Assembly (NCBI RefSeq): GCF_024158745.1
Contig: NZ_JAMZAW010000038.1
Span: 1-62,222 of the forward strand
Reading direction: 5' to 3'
Origin: Paenibacillus tyrphae
Lineage (GTDB): Bacteria > Bacillota > Bacilli > Paenibacillales > NBRC-103111
Length of the DNA stretch: 62,222 nucleotides
Positions 16,444 through 23,535 of the stretch are shown in pieces. The notes beneath the pieces are model-generated. The model was not told the DNA's origin and did no database searches. It worked only from the letters and a program-made list of their open reading frames with translations. Made by a program: the position numbers and the translations under genes. Numbering within the stretch: position 1 is the stretch's first letter; each line of letters starts with the position of its first letter.

Positions 16444-16716
16444 ATGGCAAAAAATGCGCTGTTGGAGATCAAACGTAGTTTGGAACCTCATGTCGGACAG
16501 AAGATTATGTTAAAAGCGAATGGTGGTCGCCGTAAGACAATCGAACGATCCGGTGTATTGGAGGAAACCTACCCTTCCGTTTTTATTGTCAAGCTGGATC
16601 AGGAACAGCATACATTCAAGCGCGTTTCCTACAGCTACGCAGACATCCTGACAGAATCCGTCGAAGTTACTGTGCATGGCGATGACGGTGAAGTACGGAT
16701 TACGATACATCAATAA
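16444..16716 (+). CDS. veg: Veg protein
   Basis: 90 residues, the family's usual size, with NGGRRKTIERSGVLEETYPSV-type central sequence and FKRVSYSYADILTESVE. In B. subtilis Veg stimulates biofilm formation by weakening SinR repression; the molecular action is not fully known. The ATG follows AGGTGG. Very strong tandem promoters indicate an abundant transcript, and a terminator closes it. Confidence 0.92.
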   Translation: MAKNALLEIKRSLEPHVGQKIMLKANGGRRKTIERSGVLEETYPSVFIVKLDQEQHTFKRVSYSYADILTESVEVTVHGDDGEVRITIHQ

Positions 16717-16722
16717 GTACAT

Positions 16723-16758
16723 AACGGTTGGCCGGTTCTTACGGTCAGCCGTTTTTTT
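16723..16758 (+). terminator. Terminator after veg
   Basis: An 11-base stem with one G-T pair and one mismatch (16723-16733 with 16743-16753) runs into seven T residues. Confidence 0.85.
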
Positions 16759-16805
16759 AATGGAAGTCCAAGATTCCCCCTTCCCCTTGGAAAAGATTGC
16801 GGACC

Positions 16806-16835
16806 GTATGATTCTGCTGCGTCAGGCGCATAATA
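16806..16835 (+). promoter_or_regulatory. Candidate sigma-G promoter of the SASP gene
   Basis: GTATG (16806-16810) and CATAATA (16829-16835) match the sigma-G consensus halves with an 18-base spacer. The start codon is 41 bases downstream. Confidence 0.65.
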
Positions 16836-16876
16836 GATCGTACGGATACCATCATAGTTATGAGGGGGGACGCGAT

Positions 16877-17221
16877 ATGGGACGCAGAAGTCGGGGCGTC
16901 ATGTCGGAATCATTCAAATACGAGCTGGCCAAAGATTTAGGCTTCTATGAGACGGTTCAGCAAGAAGGCTGGGGCGGCATTCGCACGAAGGATGCGGGCA
17001 ATATGGTCAAGCGCGCGATCCAAATCGCCGAGCAGGCTTTGACGAATCAGAACCAGCAATCGGCGGCTGCGCCGGTACGCGAACCGGTCGGCTTCCAGTC
17101 GGCGCCGGTTGTTTCTCAAGCCTATGCGCCTTACGGTCAACCGCCTTATGCCGGGCTGCCGCCTGCTTATGCGATTGCCCCAAATCCGGTTCAAACGGGC
17201 TACACCTCCTTTGCGCCGTAA
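16877..17221 (+). CDS. sspF: SspF-type small acid-soluble spore protein with long C-terminal extension
   Basis: 114 residues. The first 60 or so form an alpha/beta-type SASP close to B. subtilis SspF (MGRRSRGVMSESFKYELAKD, then GGIRTKDAGNMVKRAIQIAE). SASPs coat spore DNA and protect it from UV. Unlike the 61-residue B. subtilis protein, about 50 residues rich in Pro, Ala, Tyr and Gln follow, without charge clusters. The ATG at 16877 has GAGGGGGG seven bases upstream; longer readings start in the veg terminator. Position between veg and ispE equals that of sspF. Confidence 0.87.
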   Translation: MGRRSRGVMSESFKYELAKDLGFYETVQQEGWGGIRTKDAGNMVKRAIQIAEQALTNQNQQSAAAPVREPVGFQSAPVVSQAYAPYGQPPYAGLPPAYAIAPNPVQTGYTSFAP

Positions 17222-17250
17222 GGGCGGACGTTCATTTCCGGAGAATCCTC

Positions 17251-17288
17251 AAGCTAGAGCGCCCGTTATGGAGCTTTAGCTTTTTTTT
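17251..17288 (+). terminator. Terminator after the SASP gene
   Basis: A stem with one mismatch (17252-17260 with 17273-17281) is followed by seven T residues. Confidence 0.8.
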
Positions 17289-17373
17289 GTAGCGCTTTTG
17301 GTATAGTATTAGGATGAACGGCATCATGCCTTCGATTAACGGGATGACAGACAGGTGCAAAGAAGGTGTCGAC

Positions 17374-18228
17374 ATGAAAGTGTTTGAGAAAGCGCCGGCA
17401 AAAATCAATTTGTCGCTGGATGTTTTACATAAGCGTGAAGACGGTTACCATGAGGTCGAAATGGTGATGACCATGGTTGATTTGGCGGACCGTATCGAGA
17501 TGCAGGAGCTGCCTCGCGATACGATCATTATTTCCAGCCAAGCCGGGTATATCCCGCTCGACGAAAAGAACCTTGCCTTTCAGGCTGCCCGGCTCATTAA
17601 AGACCGGTATGACGTGAAGCAGGGCGTATATATTCATTTGGACAAAAAGATTCCCGTGGCCGCGGGCCTGGCCGGAGGAAGCAGCGATGCCGCAGCGACA
17701 CTGCGCGGCTTGAACCGGCTGTGGAGGCTCGGAATCGAAACGGACGAGCTGCAGAAGCTTGGGGCCGAACTCGGCTCGGACGTGCCCTTTTGCGTGACGG
17801 GAGGGACGGCCATTGCGCGCGGCCGGGGAGAGAAGCTGGAGCCGATTGAATCGCCGCCTCAGTGCTGGGTCATTTTGGCCAAGCCTCCGATCAATGTGTC
17901 CACCTCGGAAATATACGGCAAGCTGAACGCCGCGGGAATCCGGAAGCATCCGTCGACGGAAGGTGTCCTTCGGGCGATTCGCGAGAAGCGGTTCGATCTT
18001 CTGTGCGGTGAGCTGGGCAACGTGCTGGAGGAAGTGACGTTGGACCTGTATCCCGAAGTGCGCCAGCTGAAGGAAGTTATGATCAAGCTGGGCGCCGAAG
18101 GCGTGCTGATGTCGGGCAGCGGTCCGACGGTGTTCGGCCTCGTGTCCAAGGAAACGAAAATTCCGCGCATTTATAACGGGTTGCGGGGATTTTGCAAGGA
18201 TGTGTTCGCTGTCCGCCTGCTTACGTAA
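17374..18228 (+). CDS. ispE: 4-diphosphocytidyl-2-C-methyl-D-erythritol kinase
   Basis: 284 residues, GHMP kinase superfamily. It opens with KAPAKINLSLDV, has the glycine-rich ATP loop PVAAGLAGGSSDAAA near residue 93 and the C-terminal motif LMSGSGPTVFGL. It phosphorylates CDP-methylerythritol in the MEP isoprenoid pathway. The ATG at 17374 follows GAAGGTG by five bases and gives the usual N-terminus; an ATG at 17314 would add 20 residues with no homology. Confidence 0.94.
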   Translation: MKVFEKAPAKINLSLDVLHKREDGYHEVEMVMTMVDLADRIEMQELPRDTIIISSQAGYIPLDEKNLAFQAARLIKDRYDVKQGVYIHLDKKIPVAAGLAGGSSDAAATLRGLNRLWRLGIETDELQKLGAELGSDVPFCVTGGTAIARGRGEKLEPIESPPQCWVILAKPPINVSTSEIYGKLNAAGIRKHPSTEGVLRAIREKRFDLLCGELGNVLEEVTLDLYPEVRQLKEVMIKLGAEGVLMSGSGPTVFGLVSKETKIPRIYNGLRGFCKDVFAVRLLT

Positions 18229-18277
18229 AGAAGCCAATGTATGTCACGTTTGTGTCATCATCTTTTGCATGGACAGC

Positions 18278-18307
18278 TTGAATGAATACGTATAAAAATG
18301 GTATATT
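18278..18307 (+). promoter_or_regulatory. Candidate purR promoter
   Basis: TTGAAT (18278-18283) and TATATT (18302-18307) are 18 bases apart, 56 bases before the purR start. A single half-site resembling part of a PurBox lies nearby but its partner is missing. Confidence 0.4.
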
Positions 18308-18362
18308 CACAATATATTATTCGGATTTATAGCTATTTATCCGACGTGTAGGGGGAACGCTC

Positions 18363-19208
18363 ATGAAGAAATTAAAAAGAAGCGCAAGATTGGTCGAAAT
18401 GACCCAATACTTGCTGATCCGCCCCCATACGCTGATTCCTTTGACGACATTTGCAGACCGATACAATTCCGCCAAATCGTCCATCAGCGAAGATTTGGCC
18501 ATCATTAAAGAAGTGTTTGAAGAGGAAGGCCTTGGGGAGCTTCAGACGCTCGCTGGTGCAGCCGGTGGCGTCAAGTTCATACCGAAAGTATCGAAATCGC
18601 ATTCATTGCAATTCATCACACAGTTGTGCCGCCAGTTGGAGCAGCCCGAGCGCATCCTGCCAGGCGGGTATTTGTACATGTCCGATATTATGGGGCAGCC
18701 GATGATTTTGAATGAAGTCGGCAAAATGTTCGCTTCCGCCTTTTCGGGGAACGATATCGATGTGGTCATGACCGTGGAAACGAAAGGCATCCCGCTGGCC
18801 TACGCCACGGCTACTTATTTGAACCTGCCGGTCGTCATCGTGCGCCGCGACAATAAAGTGACGGAAGGTTCCGCCGTCAGTATCAACTACGTATCCGGCT
18901 CGAACAAACGCATTCAGACGATGTCTTTGTCCAGACGGGCGCTTAAGGAAGAAGCCAAGGTGCTGATCATCGACGATTTCATGCGGGTGGGCGGAACGAT
19001 TCACGGCATGATGGACTTGTTGCAGGAGTTTAAAGCCACGGTCAAAGGCGTTGGCGTATTCGTCGAGTCGGGCGAAGTCGAAGAGCATTTGGTCGAGGAT
19101 TACGTCTCGCTCGCCAAGCTGTCCGCCGTTGACCCGAAGACACGGCAGATTACGGCTGAGCCGGGCAATTATTTTCAAGAAGAGGTTTCTAATCTAATTG
19201 AGGAGTGA
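18363..19208 (+). CDS. purR: Purine operon repressor PurR
   Basis: 281 residues. An N-terminal winged-helix domain (about 1-75) is joined to a phosphoribosyltransferase-like domain with the PRPP-binding motif VLIIDDFMRVGGTIHGM near residue 200. PurR represses purine synthesis genes and is relieved by PRPP. AGGGGGA precedes the ATG. ridA follows after three bases, so the two genes are co-transcribed as purR-yabJ in B. subtilis. Confidence 0.95.
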   Translation: MKKLKRSARLVEMTQYLLIRPHTLIPLTTFADRYNSAKSSISEDLAIIKEVFEEEGLGELQTLAGAAGGVKFIPKVSKSHSLQFITQLCRQLEQPERILPGGYLYMSDIMGQPMILNEVGKMFASAFSGNDIDVVMTVETKGIPLAYATATYLNLPVVIVRRDNKVTEGSAVSINYVSGSNKRIQTMSLSRRALKEEAKVLIIDDFMRVGGTIHGMMDLLQEFKATVKGVGVFVESGEVEEHLVEDYVSLAKLSAVDPKTRQITAEPGNYFQEEVSNLIEE

Positions 19209-19211
19209 CAA

Positions 19212-19604
19212 ATGCATATGACATTAGAACGTATCTCTACGGACCGGGCGCCTGCCGCTATCGGTCCTTATTCACAAGCAATCAAATTCGGCAATCTGTT
19301 ATTTACCTCCGGTCAAATTCCGCTCAATCCCGAAGGCCAAATCGTCGAAGGCGGCATTGCCGAGCAGACGCACCAAGTCTTCCGTAATTTGAAAGCGGTA
19401 TTGGAAGAAGCGGGGGCAACATTCGAGAGCGTGATCAAGGCAACGGTGTTCATCAAAGACATGAATCAGTTCGCCCAGGTGAATGAAATCTATGCAACCT
19501 ACTTCGGAGACCACAAACCGGCGCGTTCAACTGTCGAAGTTGCACGACTGCCGAAGGACGTTTTTGTCGAAATCGAGCTTATTGCGGCGTTAAGTGTCGA
19601 ATAA
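19212..19604 (+). CDS. ridA: RidA family enamine/imine deaminase (YabJ)
   Basis: 130 residues. It has the RidA signatures APAAIGPYSQAI, TSGQIPLNPEG and the catalytic-site region ARSTVEVARLPKDVFVEIE. RidA hydrolyses reactive 2-aminoacrylate made by PLP enzymes; the B. subtilis gene is needed for normal purR control. GAGGAGT stands five bases before ATG 19212; an ATG at 19218 is in frame but farther away. Confidence 0.93.
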   Translation: MHMTLERISTDRAPAAIGPYSQAIKFGNLLFTSGQIPLNPEGQIVEGGIAEQTHQVFRNLKAVLEEAGATFESVIKATVFIKDMNQFAQVNEIYATYFGDHKPARSTVEVARLPKDVFVEIELIAALSVE

Positions 19605-19657
19605 TTTCAAATTTATAAAGTATTTATAAAATTGCTCAAAAACTTTAGAGATTTAGC

Positions 19658-19682
19658 AGGAATTTGCCCTAAAATGTGGAAT
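19658..19682 (+). promoter_or_regulatory. Sigma-H promoter of spoVG
   Basis: AGGAATT (19658-19664) and GAAT (19679-19682) are 14 bases apart. The B. subtilis spoVG sigma-H promoter has the same elements and spacing, from memory of that sequence. The flanks are AT-rich, as expected for an AbrB-repressed promoter. Confidence 0.75.
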
Positions 19683-19726
19683 TTATAGTTCATGTCTCCA
19701 AGATGGAAAAAGGTGGTGAATCAGAA

Positions 19727-20011
19727 GTGCAAATTACAGACGTCAGACTTCGCAGGGTGAACTCCGAGGGCAGAATGAAAGCCATTGCTTCCATTACCAT
19801 CGATAACGAATTTGTAGTCCATGACATTCGTGTGATTGACGGTAACAACGGCATGTTCGTGGCCATGCCTAGCAAGCGGACCCCGGACGGAGAATTCAGA
19901 GATATCGCTCACCCGATTTCCTCTTCAACCCGCGAGAAAATTCAAGCGGCCGTGTTAGCGGAATATGAGCGTGCCGCAACAGAAGAGGAAGTCATTGAAG
20001 AAGGAGCTTAA
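19727..20011 (+). CDS. spoVG: Septation regulator and RNA-binding protein SpoVG
   Basis: 94 residues, near-identical in pattern to B. subtilis SpoVG (QITDVRLRRVNSEGRMKAIA, NNGMFVAMPSKRTPDGEF). It influences asymmetric septation and binds RNA or DNA in other Firmicutes. The start is GTG 19727 behind AAAGGTGGTGA; longer frames run into the promoter. It has its own sigma-H promoter and a terminator, so it is transcribed on entry into stationary phase. Confidence 0.95.
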   Translation: MQITDVRLRRVNSEGRMKAIASITIDNEFVVHDIRVIDGNNGMFVAMPSKRTPDGEFRDIAHPISSSTREKIQAAVLAEYERAATEEEVIEEGA

Positions 20012-20023
20012 TACGATCTATGA

Positions 20024-20050
20024 AGAGGGCCAAAAGGCTCTCTTTTCTTT
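20024..20050 (+). terminator. Terminator after spoVG
   Basis: An 8-base stem with AAAA loop (starts at 20024) and a T-rich tail. It separates spoVG from glmU. Confidence 0.75.
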
Positions 20051-20147
20051 TATAACCGGGCAGGATATATTGGGACTGGCGTTTCACGGACAGAAACCTT
20101 ATCATAAAAAGAAAACAATACATTGGATCAAAGGGGATGGACGAAAC

Positions 20148-21539
20148 TTGAACATCATGGGGATCGTACTGGCTGCAGGTCAGGGGAAACGAATGAAATC
20201 GAAACTATATAAAGTGCTGCACCGGGTATGCGGTAAACCGATGGTCGATCATGTGGTTACCGCATTGGAAAATATACAAGCTTCTCGTACAGTCGTCGTC
20301 GTCGGTCACGGAGCGGAAGCCGTTCAAGCGTATTTGGGCGACCGGGTCGAGTATGCGCTGCAGGAGCAGCAGCTCGGGACAGGCCACGCCGTGCTTCAGG
20401 CCAAAGATCTGCTGGCCGCGGAGGACGGCTTGACGATTGTCATCTACGGAGATACGCCGCTGATTTCGGATAGCACCCTCGAAGGAATGATCAAGCTGCA
20501 CCGGGAGAAGGGCGCGGCGGCTACGCTGCTGACGGCGGTTGTTGACGATCCTACCGGCTACGGGCGAATCATCCGAGACGAGCGCGGGTACGTGACGCAG
20601 ATCGTGGAGCAGAAGGACTGCAACGAGGCGCAGCGCTTGGTCAAGGAAACGAACGTCGGCACCTACTGCTTCGACAATCGGAAGCTGTTTGAAGCGCTGG
20701 CGCTTGTGAAAAACGACAATGCGCAGAACGAATACTACATTACGGACGTGATCGGCATCCTGGTTGGTCAGGGGCAGATCGTCGAAGGCTACGTGCTGGA
20801 AGACGAGGCGGAGTCGTTCGGCGTCAACGACCGCATGCAATTGTCTGTGGCGGAGCAAACGATGCGCGAGCGGATTAACCGCCGCCATATGCTCGCCGGG
20901 GTGACGATGATCGATCCGGCAAGCACGTATATTGAAGCGGACGTGCAGATCGGAGCGGATACGATAGTGCTGCCGGGAACGGTGATCCGGGGAAAAACGG
21001 TGATCGGCGAAGACTGTATCATTGGACCGCAAGCGGATATTACGGATAGTACGATTGGCAGCGGCGTCACCGTCAAGCACTCCGTGCTGCAGGAGGCGAT
21101 CGTCGGTGACGGATCGTCCGTAGGACCATACGCTTATTTACGGCCGGGAGCGGATCTTGGGCAAAACGTAAAAATCGGCGATTTCGTCGAAATCAAAAAC
21201 GCCAAGCTCGCGGACGACGTGAAGGTGTCGCATTTGAGCTACGTCGGCGATGCGGTCATCGGTCGGAACGTCAACTTCGGCTGCGGGGCGATTACCGTCA
21301 ACTATGACGGCTTCAACAAGCAGCTGACCGAAGTGGAAGAAGATGCGTTTATCGGCAGCAACGTCAACCTCATTGCTCCGGTTAAGATCGGCAAAGGGGC
21401 CTATGTCGTAGCAGGCTCCACCATCACGCACCAAGTAGGGGACGGCGACGTGGCGATTGCTCGGGAGCGTCAGGTGAACAAGCACGGCTACGCCGACAAG
21501 CTTCGCACCAAGTTTGCGGCGAAGAAGGCGAAGAAGTAA
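20148..21539 (+). CDS. glmU: Bifunctional N-acetylglucosamine-1-phosphate uridyltransferase / glucosamine-1-phosphate acetyltransferase
   Basis: 463 residues. The N-terminal pyrophosphorylase domain opens with IVLAAGQGKRMKSKLYK and carries the family GDTPL; the C-terminal left-handed beta helix has hexapeptide repeats (IGADTIVLPGTVIRG onward) and SHLSYVGDAVIG with the acetyltransferase site. It makes UDP-GlcNAc for peptidoglycan. TTG at 20148 follows GGATGG by seven bases; an ATG at 20157 is three codons inside. Unlike in B. subtilis, prs does not follow. Confidence 0.94.
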   Translation: MNIMGIVLAAGQGKRMKSKLYKVLHRVCGKPMVDHVVTALENIQASRTVVVVGHGAEAVQAYLGDRVEYALQEQQLGTGHAVLQAKDLLAAEDGLTIVIYGDTPLISDSTLEGMIKLHREKGAAATLLTAVVDDPTGYGRIIRDERGYVTQIVEQKDCNEAQRLVKETNVGTYCFDNRKLFEALALVKNDNAQNEYYITDVIGILVGQGQIVEGYVLEDEAESFGVNDRMQLSVAEQTMRERINRRHMLAGVTMIDPASTYIEADVQIGADTIVLPGTVIRGKTVIGEDCIIGPQADITDSTIGSGVTVKHSVLQEAIVGDGSSVGPYAYLRPGADLGQNVKIGDFVEIKNAKLADDVKVSHLSYVGDAVIGRNVNFGCGAITVNYDGFNKQLTEVEEDAFIGSNVNLIAPVKIGKGAYVVAGSTITHQVGDGDVAIARERQVNKHGYADKLRTKFAAKKAKK

Positions 21540-21579
21540 GGTTTAACGGGGCAATCCGTAGCAAATCCTATACAGCGAT

Positions 21580-21605
21580 GTTTCGAACCTCCTTCAATTG
21601 GGTAA
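21580..21605 (+). promoter_or_regulatory. Possible sigma-B-like promoter before ctc
   Basis: GTTTCG (21580-21585) and GGGTAA (21600-21605) are 14 bases apart and resemble the sigma-B pattern GTTTAA/GGGTAT. The B. subtilis ctc promoter is a classic sigma-B target. Whether this organism has sigma-B cannot be told from the window. Confidence 0.3.
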
Positions 21606-21646
21606 AGTAGTAAGAAGCTAGGGCTTCACCCAAATTGAAGGAGGTT
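21586..21646 (+). promoter_or_regulatory. Hairpin covering the ctc ribosome binding site
   Basis: Arms 21586-21603 and 21628-21646 form an 18-base stem with a single bulged T. The right arm contains the complete AAGGAGG of ctc. A short T-rich run (TTTTCTT) follows, so the same structure could also work as a terminator of glmU transcripts. Confidence 0.75.
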
Positions 21647-21651
21647 TTCTT

Positions 21652-22278
21652 ATGGCTACATCGCTCAAAGCGGAAGCTCGGACAGGCCGGACGAAAAGCG
21701 ACCGCAACCGGCTGCGGGCCGAGGGAAAAGTCCCCGGTGTCGTCTACGGAAAAAAAGTGACGCAGACGCCGATCGCCATCGACCAGAAAGAGCTGCTTGC
21801 GCTGCTGAAGACGAATCCGCATGCGGTTATCGACTTGGACGTTCCGCAATTTGGCAAGCAGCTGGTCATGATCAACGAAGTGCAGCGGGATGCGCTGAGC
21901 CGCCAGCTGCTGCATGTCGATTTTCATCAGATCAATATGGACGAGCCGGTTCAGACGACGGTTCGGCTGGAATATATCGGAGACCCCGAGGGGGTTAAGG
22001 TCGGCGGGATTTTGCAAATTCAGCATCACGAAATCGAGATCCGCTGCCTGCCGCAGAATATCCCGAGCTCTATCGAAGTCGATGTCAGCGGGCTTGAGAT
22101 CGGACAAAGCATGCTTGTATCGGAGCTCAGGCTGCCGGAGGGCGTCGAGGTAAAAACGGACGAGCACGACGTGCTCGCTACAATTCTGACGCCGCAGAAA
22201 GAAGCCGAGCCGGAGGAGGAAGCTCCGGCCGCCCAAGCCGGAAATGCCGCCGAGACGGCGGAGAAGGCTGAGGCATAA
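21652..22278 (+). CDS. ctc: Ribosomal protein bL25 of the Ctc/TL5 type
   Basis: 208 residues. The N-terminal L25 domain (about 1-95) binds 5S rRNA; the C-terminal TL5-like beta domain (about 96-185) ends in an acidic Glu/Ala tail. This two-domain form is the general-stress protein Ctc in B. subtilis. AAGGAGG lies seven bases before the ATG but within a long hairpin. The gene sits between glmU and pth as in B. subtilis, apart from the missing prs. Confidence 0.93.
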   Translation: MATSLKAEARTGRTKSDRNRLRAEGKVPGVVYGKKVTQTPIAIDQKELLALLKTNPHAVIDLDVPQFGKQLVMINEVQRDALSRQLLHVDFHQINMDEPVQTTVRLEYIGDPEGVKVGGILQIQHHEIEIRCLPQNIPSSIEVDVSGLEIGQSMLVSELRLPEGVEVKTDEHDVLATILTPQKEAEPEEEAPAAQAGNAAETAEKAEA

Positions 22279-22287
22279 ATTAGAGAG

Positions 22288-22319
22288 AGCGTATCGGCTT
22301 GGATCGATGCGCTTTTTCT
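22288..22319 (+). terminator. Terminator after ctc
   Basis: A 9-base stem (22288-22296 with 22305-22313) with one G-T pair is followed by a T-rich run. Confidence 0.8.
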
Positions 22320-22438
22320 TTGTGTCCGGCGGGCGCCCTACCTGCTGCTTATCGCGAAATTGGCGTGGGACGTTTTTTTCGGTTATGATAAGTTTAGGGT
22401 ATCGTTTCACCCCATGGCGTTGAAAGGGGCAGGTCAGG

Positions 22439-22999
22439 TTGAAATGGTTTGTGGGTCTCGGCAATCCGGGACGGCAGTACGAAGTGACGCGGCATAATAT
22501 CGGTTTTATGGCGCTGGACCGTTTTGCCGACAAGCACGGCATCAAAATTACGCAAAGCAAATGCAAGGGGCTGCTGGGAGAAGGCCATGTCGCGGGACAG
22601 AAGGTGTATCTGCTGAAGCCGCAGACGTACATGAACTTGTCGGGGGAGTCGATCCGCGCCTTTATGGATTTTTACAAAGCGGCCATTGAGGACCTTATTG
22701 TCATTTATGACGATCTGGATACGCCCTACGGGCAAATCCGGCTGCGCTACCAAGGAAGCGCAGGCGGGCATAACGGGATCAAGTCGGCCATCGCCCACTT
22801 GGGCACGCAATCGTTCCAACGCATTCGAATGGGCATTTCGCGGCCCGCGCCTGGCAGAGACATCGCCGATTACGTGCTGAGCCCGTTCAGCAAAGAAGAG
22901 TTTCAGCAGATGCCCGGGCTGCTCGACAAGACGGTCGATGCCATGGAGCATATCTTGGAGCATCCGTTCGAGAAGACGATGGCCAAATTCAACGGCTGA
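22439..22999 (+). CDS. pth: Peptidyl-tRNA hydrolase
   Basis: 186 residues. VGLGNPGRQYEVTRHNIGF includes the catalytic histidine (residue 20), and KPQTYMNLSGES and DDLDTPYGQIRLR are family motifs. It frees tRNA from peptidyl-tRNA dropped by ribosomes. The start is TTG at 22439, nine bases after AAAGGGG. In B. subtilis this gene (spoVC) also has a sporulation phenotype. Confidence 0.94.
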   Translation: MKWFVGLGNPGRQYEVTRHNIGFMALDRFADKHGIKITQSKCKGLLGEGHVAGQKVYLLKPQTYMNLSGESIRAFMDFYKAAIEDLIVIYDDLDTPYGQIRLRYQGSAGGHNGIKSAIAHLGTQSFQRIRMGISRPAPGRDIADYVLSPFSKEEFQQMPGLLDKTVDAMEHILEHPFEKTMAKFNG

Positions 23000-23040
23000 G
23001 CCGTATTATGCATTTCGTCAAGAAAAGCGTTAGCCTAGAG

Positions 23041-23069
23041 GCTAATCTCCTCCTATCCCGGCCATAATA
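23041..23069 (+). promoter_or_regulatory. Candidate sigma-F promoter of fin
   Basis: GGCCATAATA (23060-23069) matches the sigma-F -10 consensus GGNNANANTR at every fixed base. A weak -35, GCTAA (23041-23045), lies 14 bases upstream. fin is a sigma-F gene in B. subtilis. Confidence 0.5.
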
Positions 23070-23112
23070 AGTAAAAACGGCGCTTGGCAAGGCAAGCGGA
23101 GGAGGAAGTCCA

Positions 23113-23343
23113 ATGGCCCTGAAATATGTTTGTCGTCATTGTCAGACCGTGATCGGAGAAATCCGGCAGGGGGAAGTGAGCGAGTTTCAACTCGGTTTCC
23201 ATTTCTTGACCCCCGAGGAGCGGAGAGATATAATATCGTATAACCCGAATGGGGATGTCACCGTCAAGGTGGTTTGCGATTACTGCAAGGAAGCGCTGGA
23301 TGCCAATCCGGAGCTCTCGCTCCTCGCGAATCCTCTGCAATAG
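23113..23343 (+). CDS. fin: Anti-sigma-F factor Fin
   Basis: 76 residues (YabK). Zinc ligands CRHC near residue 8 and CDYC near residue 56, with the central LGFHFLTPEERRDIISYNPN, match the family. Fin displaces sigma-F from RNA polymerase to help the switch to sigma-G in the forespore. It is thus functionally paired with gin near the start of the window, and both have similar sigma-F-like promoters. GAGGAGG lies before the ATG. Confidence 0.92.
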   Translation: MALKYVCRHCQTVIGEIRQGEVSEFQLGFHFLTPEERRDIISYNPNGDVTVKVVCDYCKEALDANPELSLLANPLQ

Positions 23344-23388
23344 GGGTTCTTTCGCATTTCGGCTATCCGGCTTTTTGGTTGAGGATCG

Positions 23389-23504
23389 GCCTAAAGTCCG
23401 GTGAATAAGAGGCCGCTGCGCGGGCGGATCGTCCTTCCGATTCGCTGCTTCAGAAGCGATGACGCCCGCACTGCTGCTTATTCACGGGACTTTTAGGCTT
23501 TTTT
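23389..23504 (+). terminator. Large branched hairpin ending in a T run, between fin and mfd
   Basis: The outer arms 23389-23409 and 23477-23498 pair almost fully, an inner perfect 7-base GC stem (23420-23426 with 23463-23469) lies within, and a smaller hairpin sits at its tip near 23440-23458. Six T residues follow, so termination of fin is the simplest role. At about 110 bases it is much larger than a usual terminator. Confidence 0.75.
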
Positions 23505-23535
23505 AGTGTTACGCGGTTGAGAGGGGTGTCCTGTT

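Noticed and set aside
17314..17373. Upstream ATG start for ispE
   Set aside because: It would add 20 residues unlike other IspE proteins, and the ATG at 17374 has the better ribosome binding site.
18301..18345. PurBox pair before purR
   Set aside because: Only one half-site (ATTCGG) is seen; the inverted partner at the required distance is missing.
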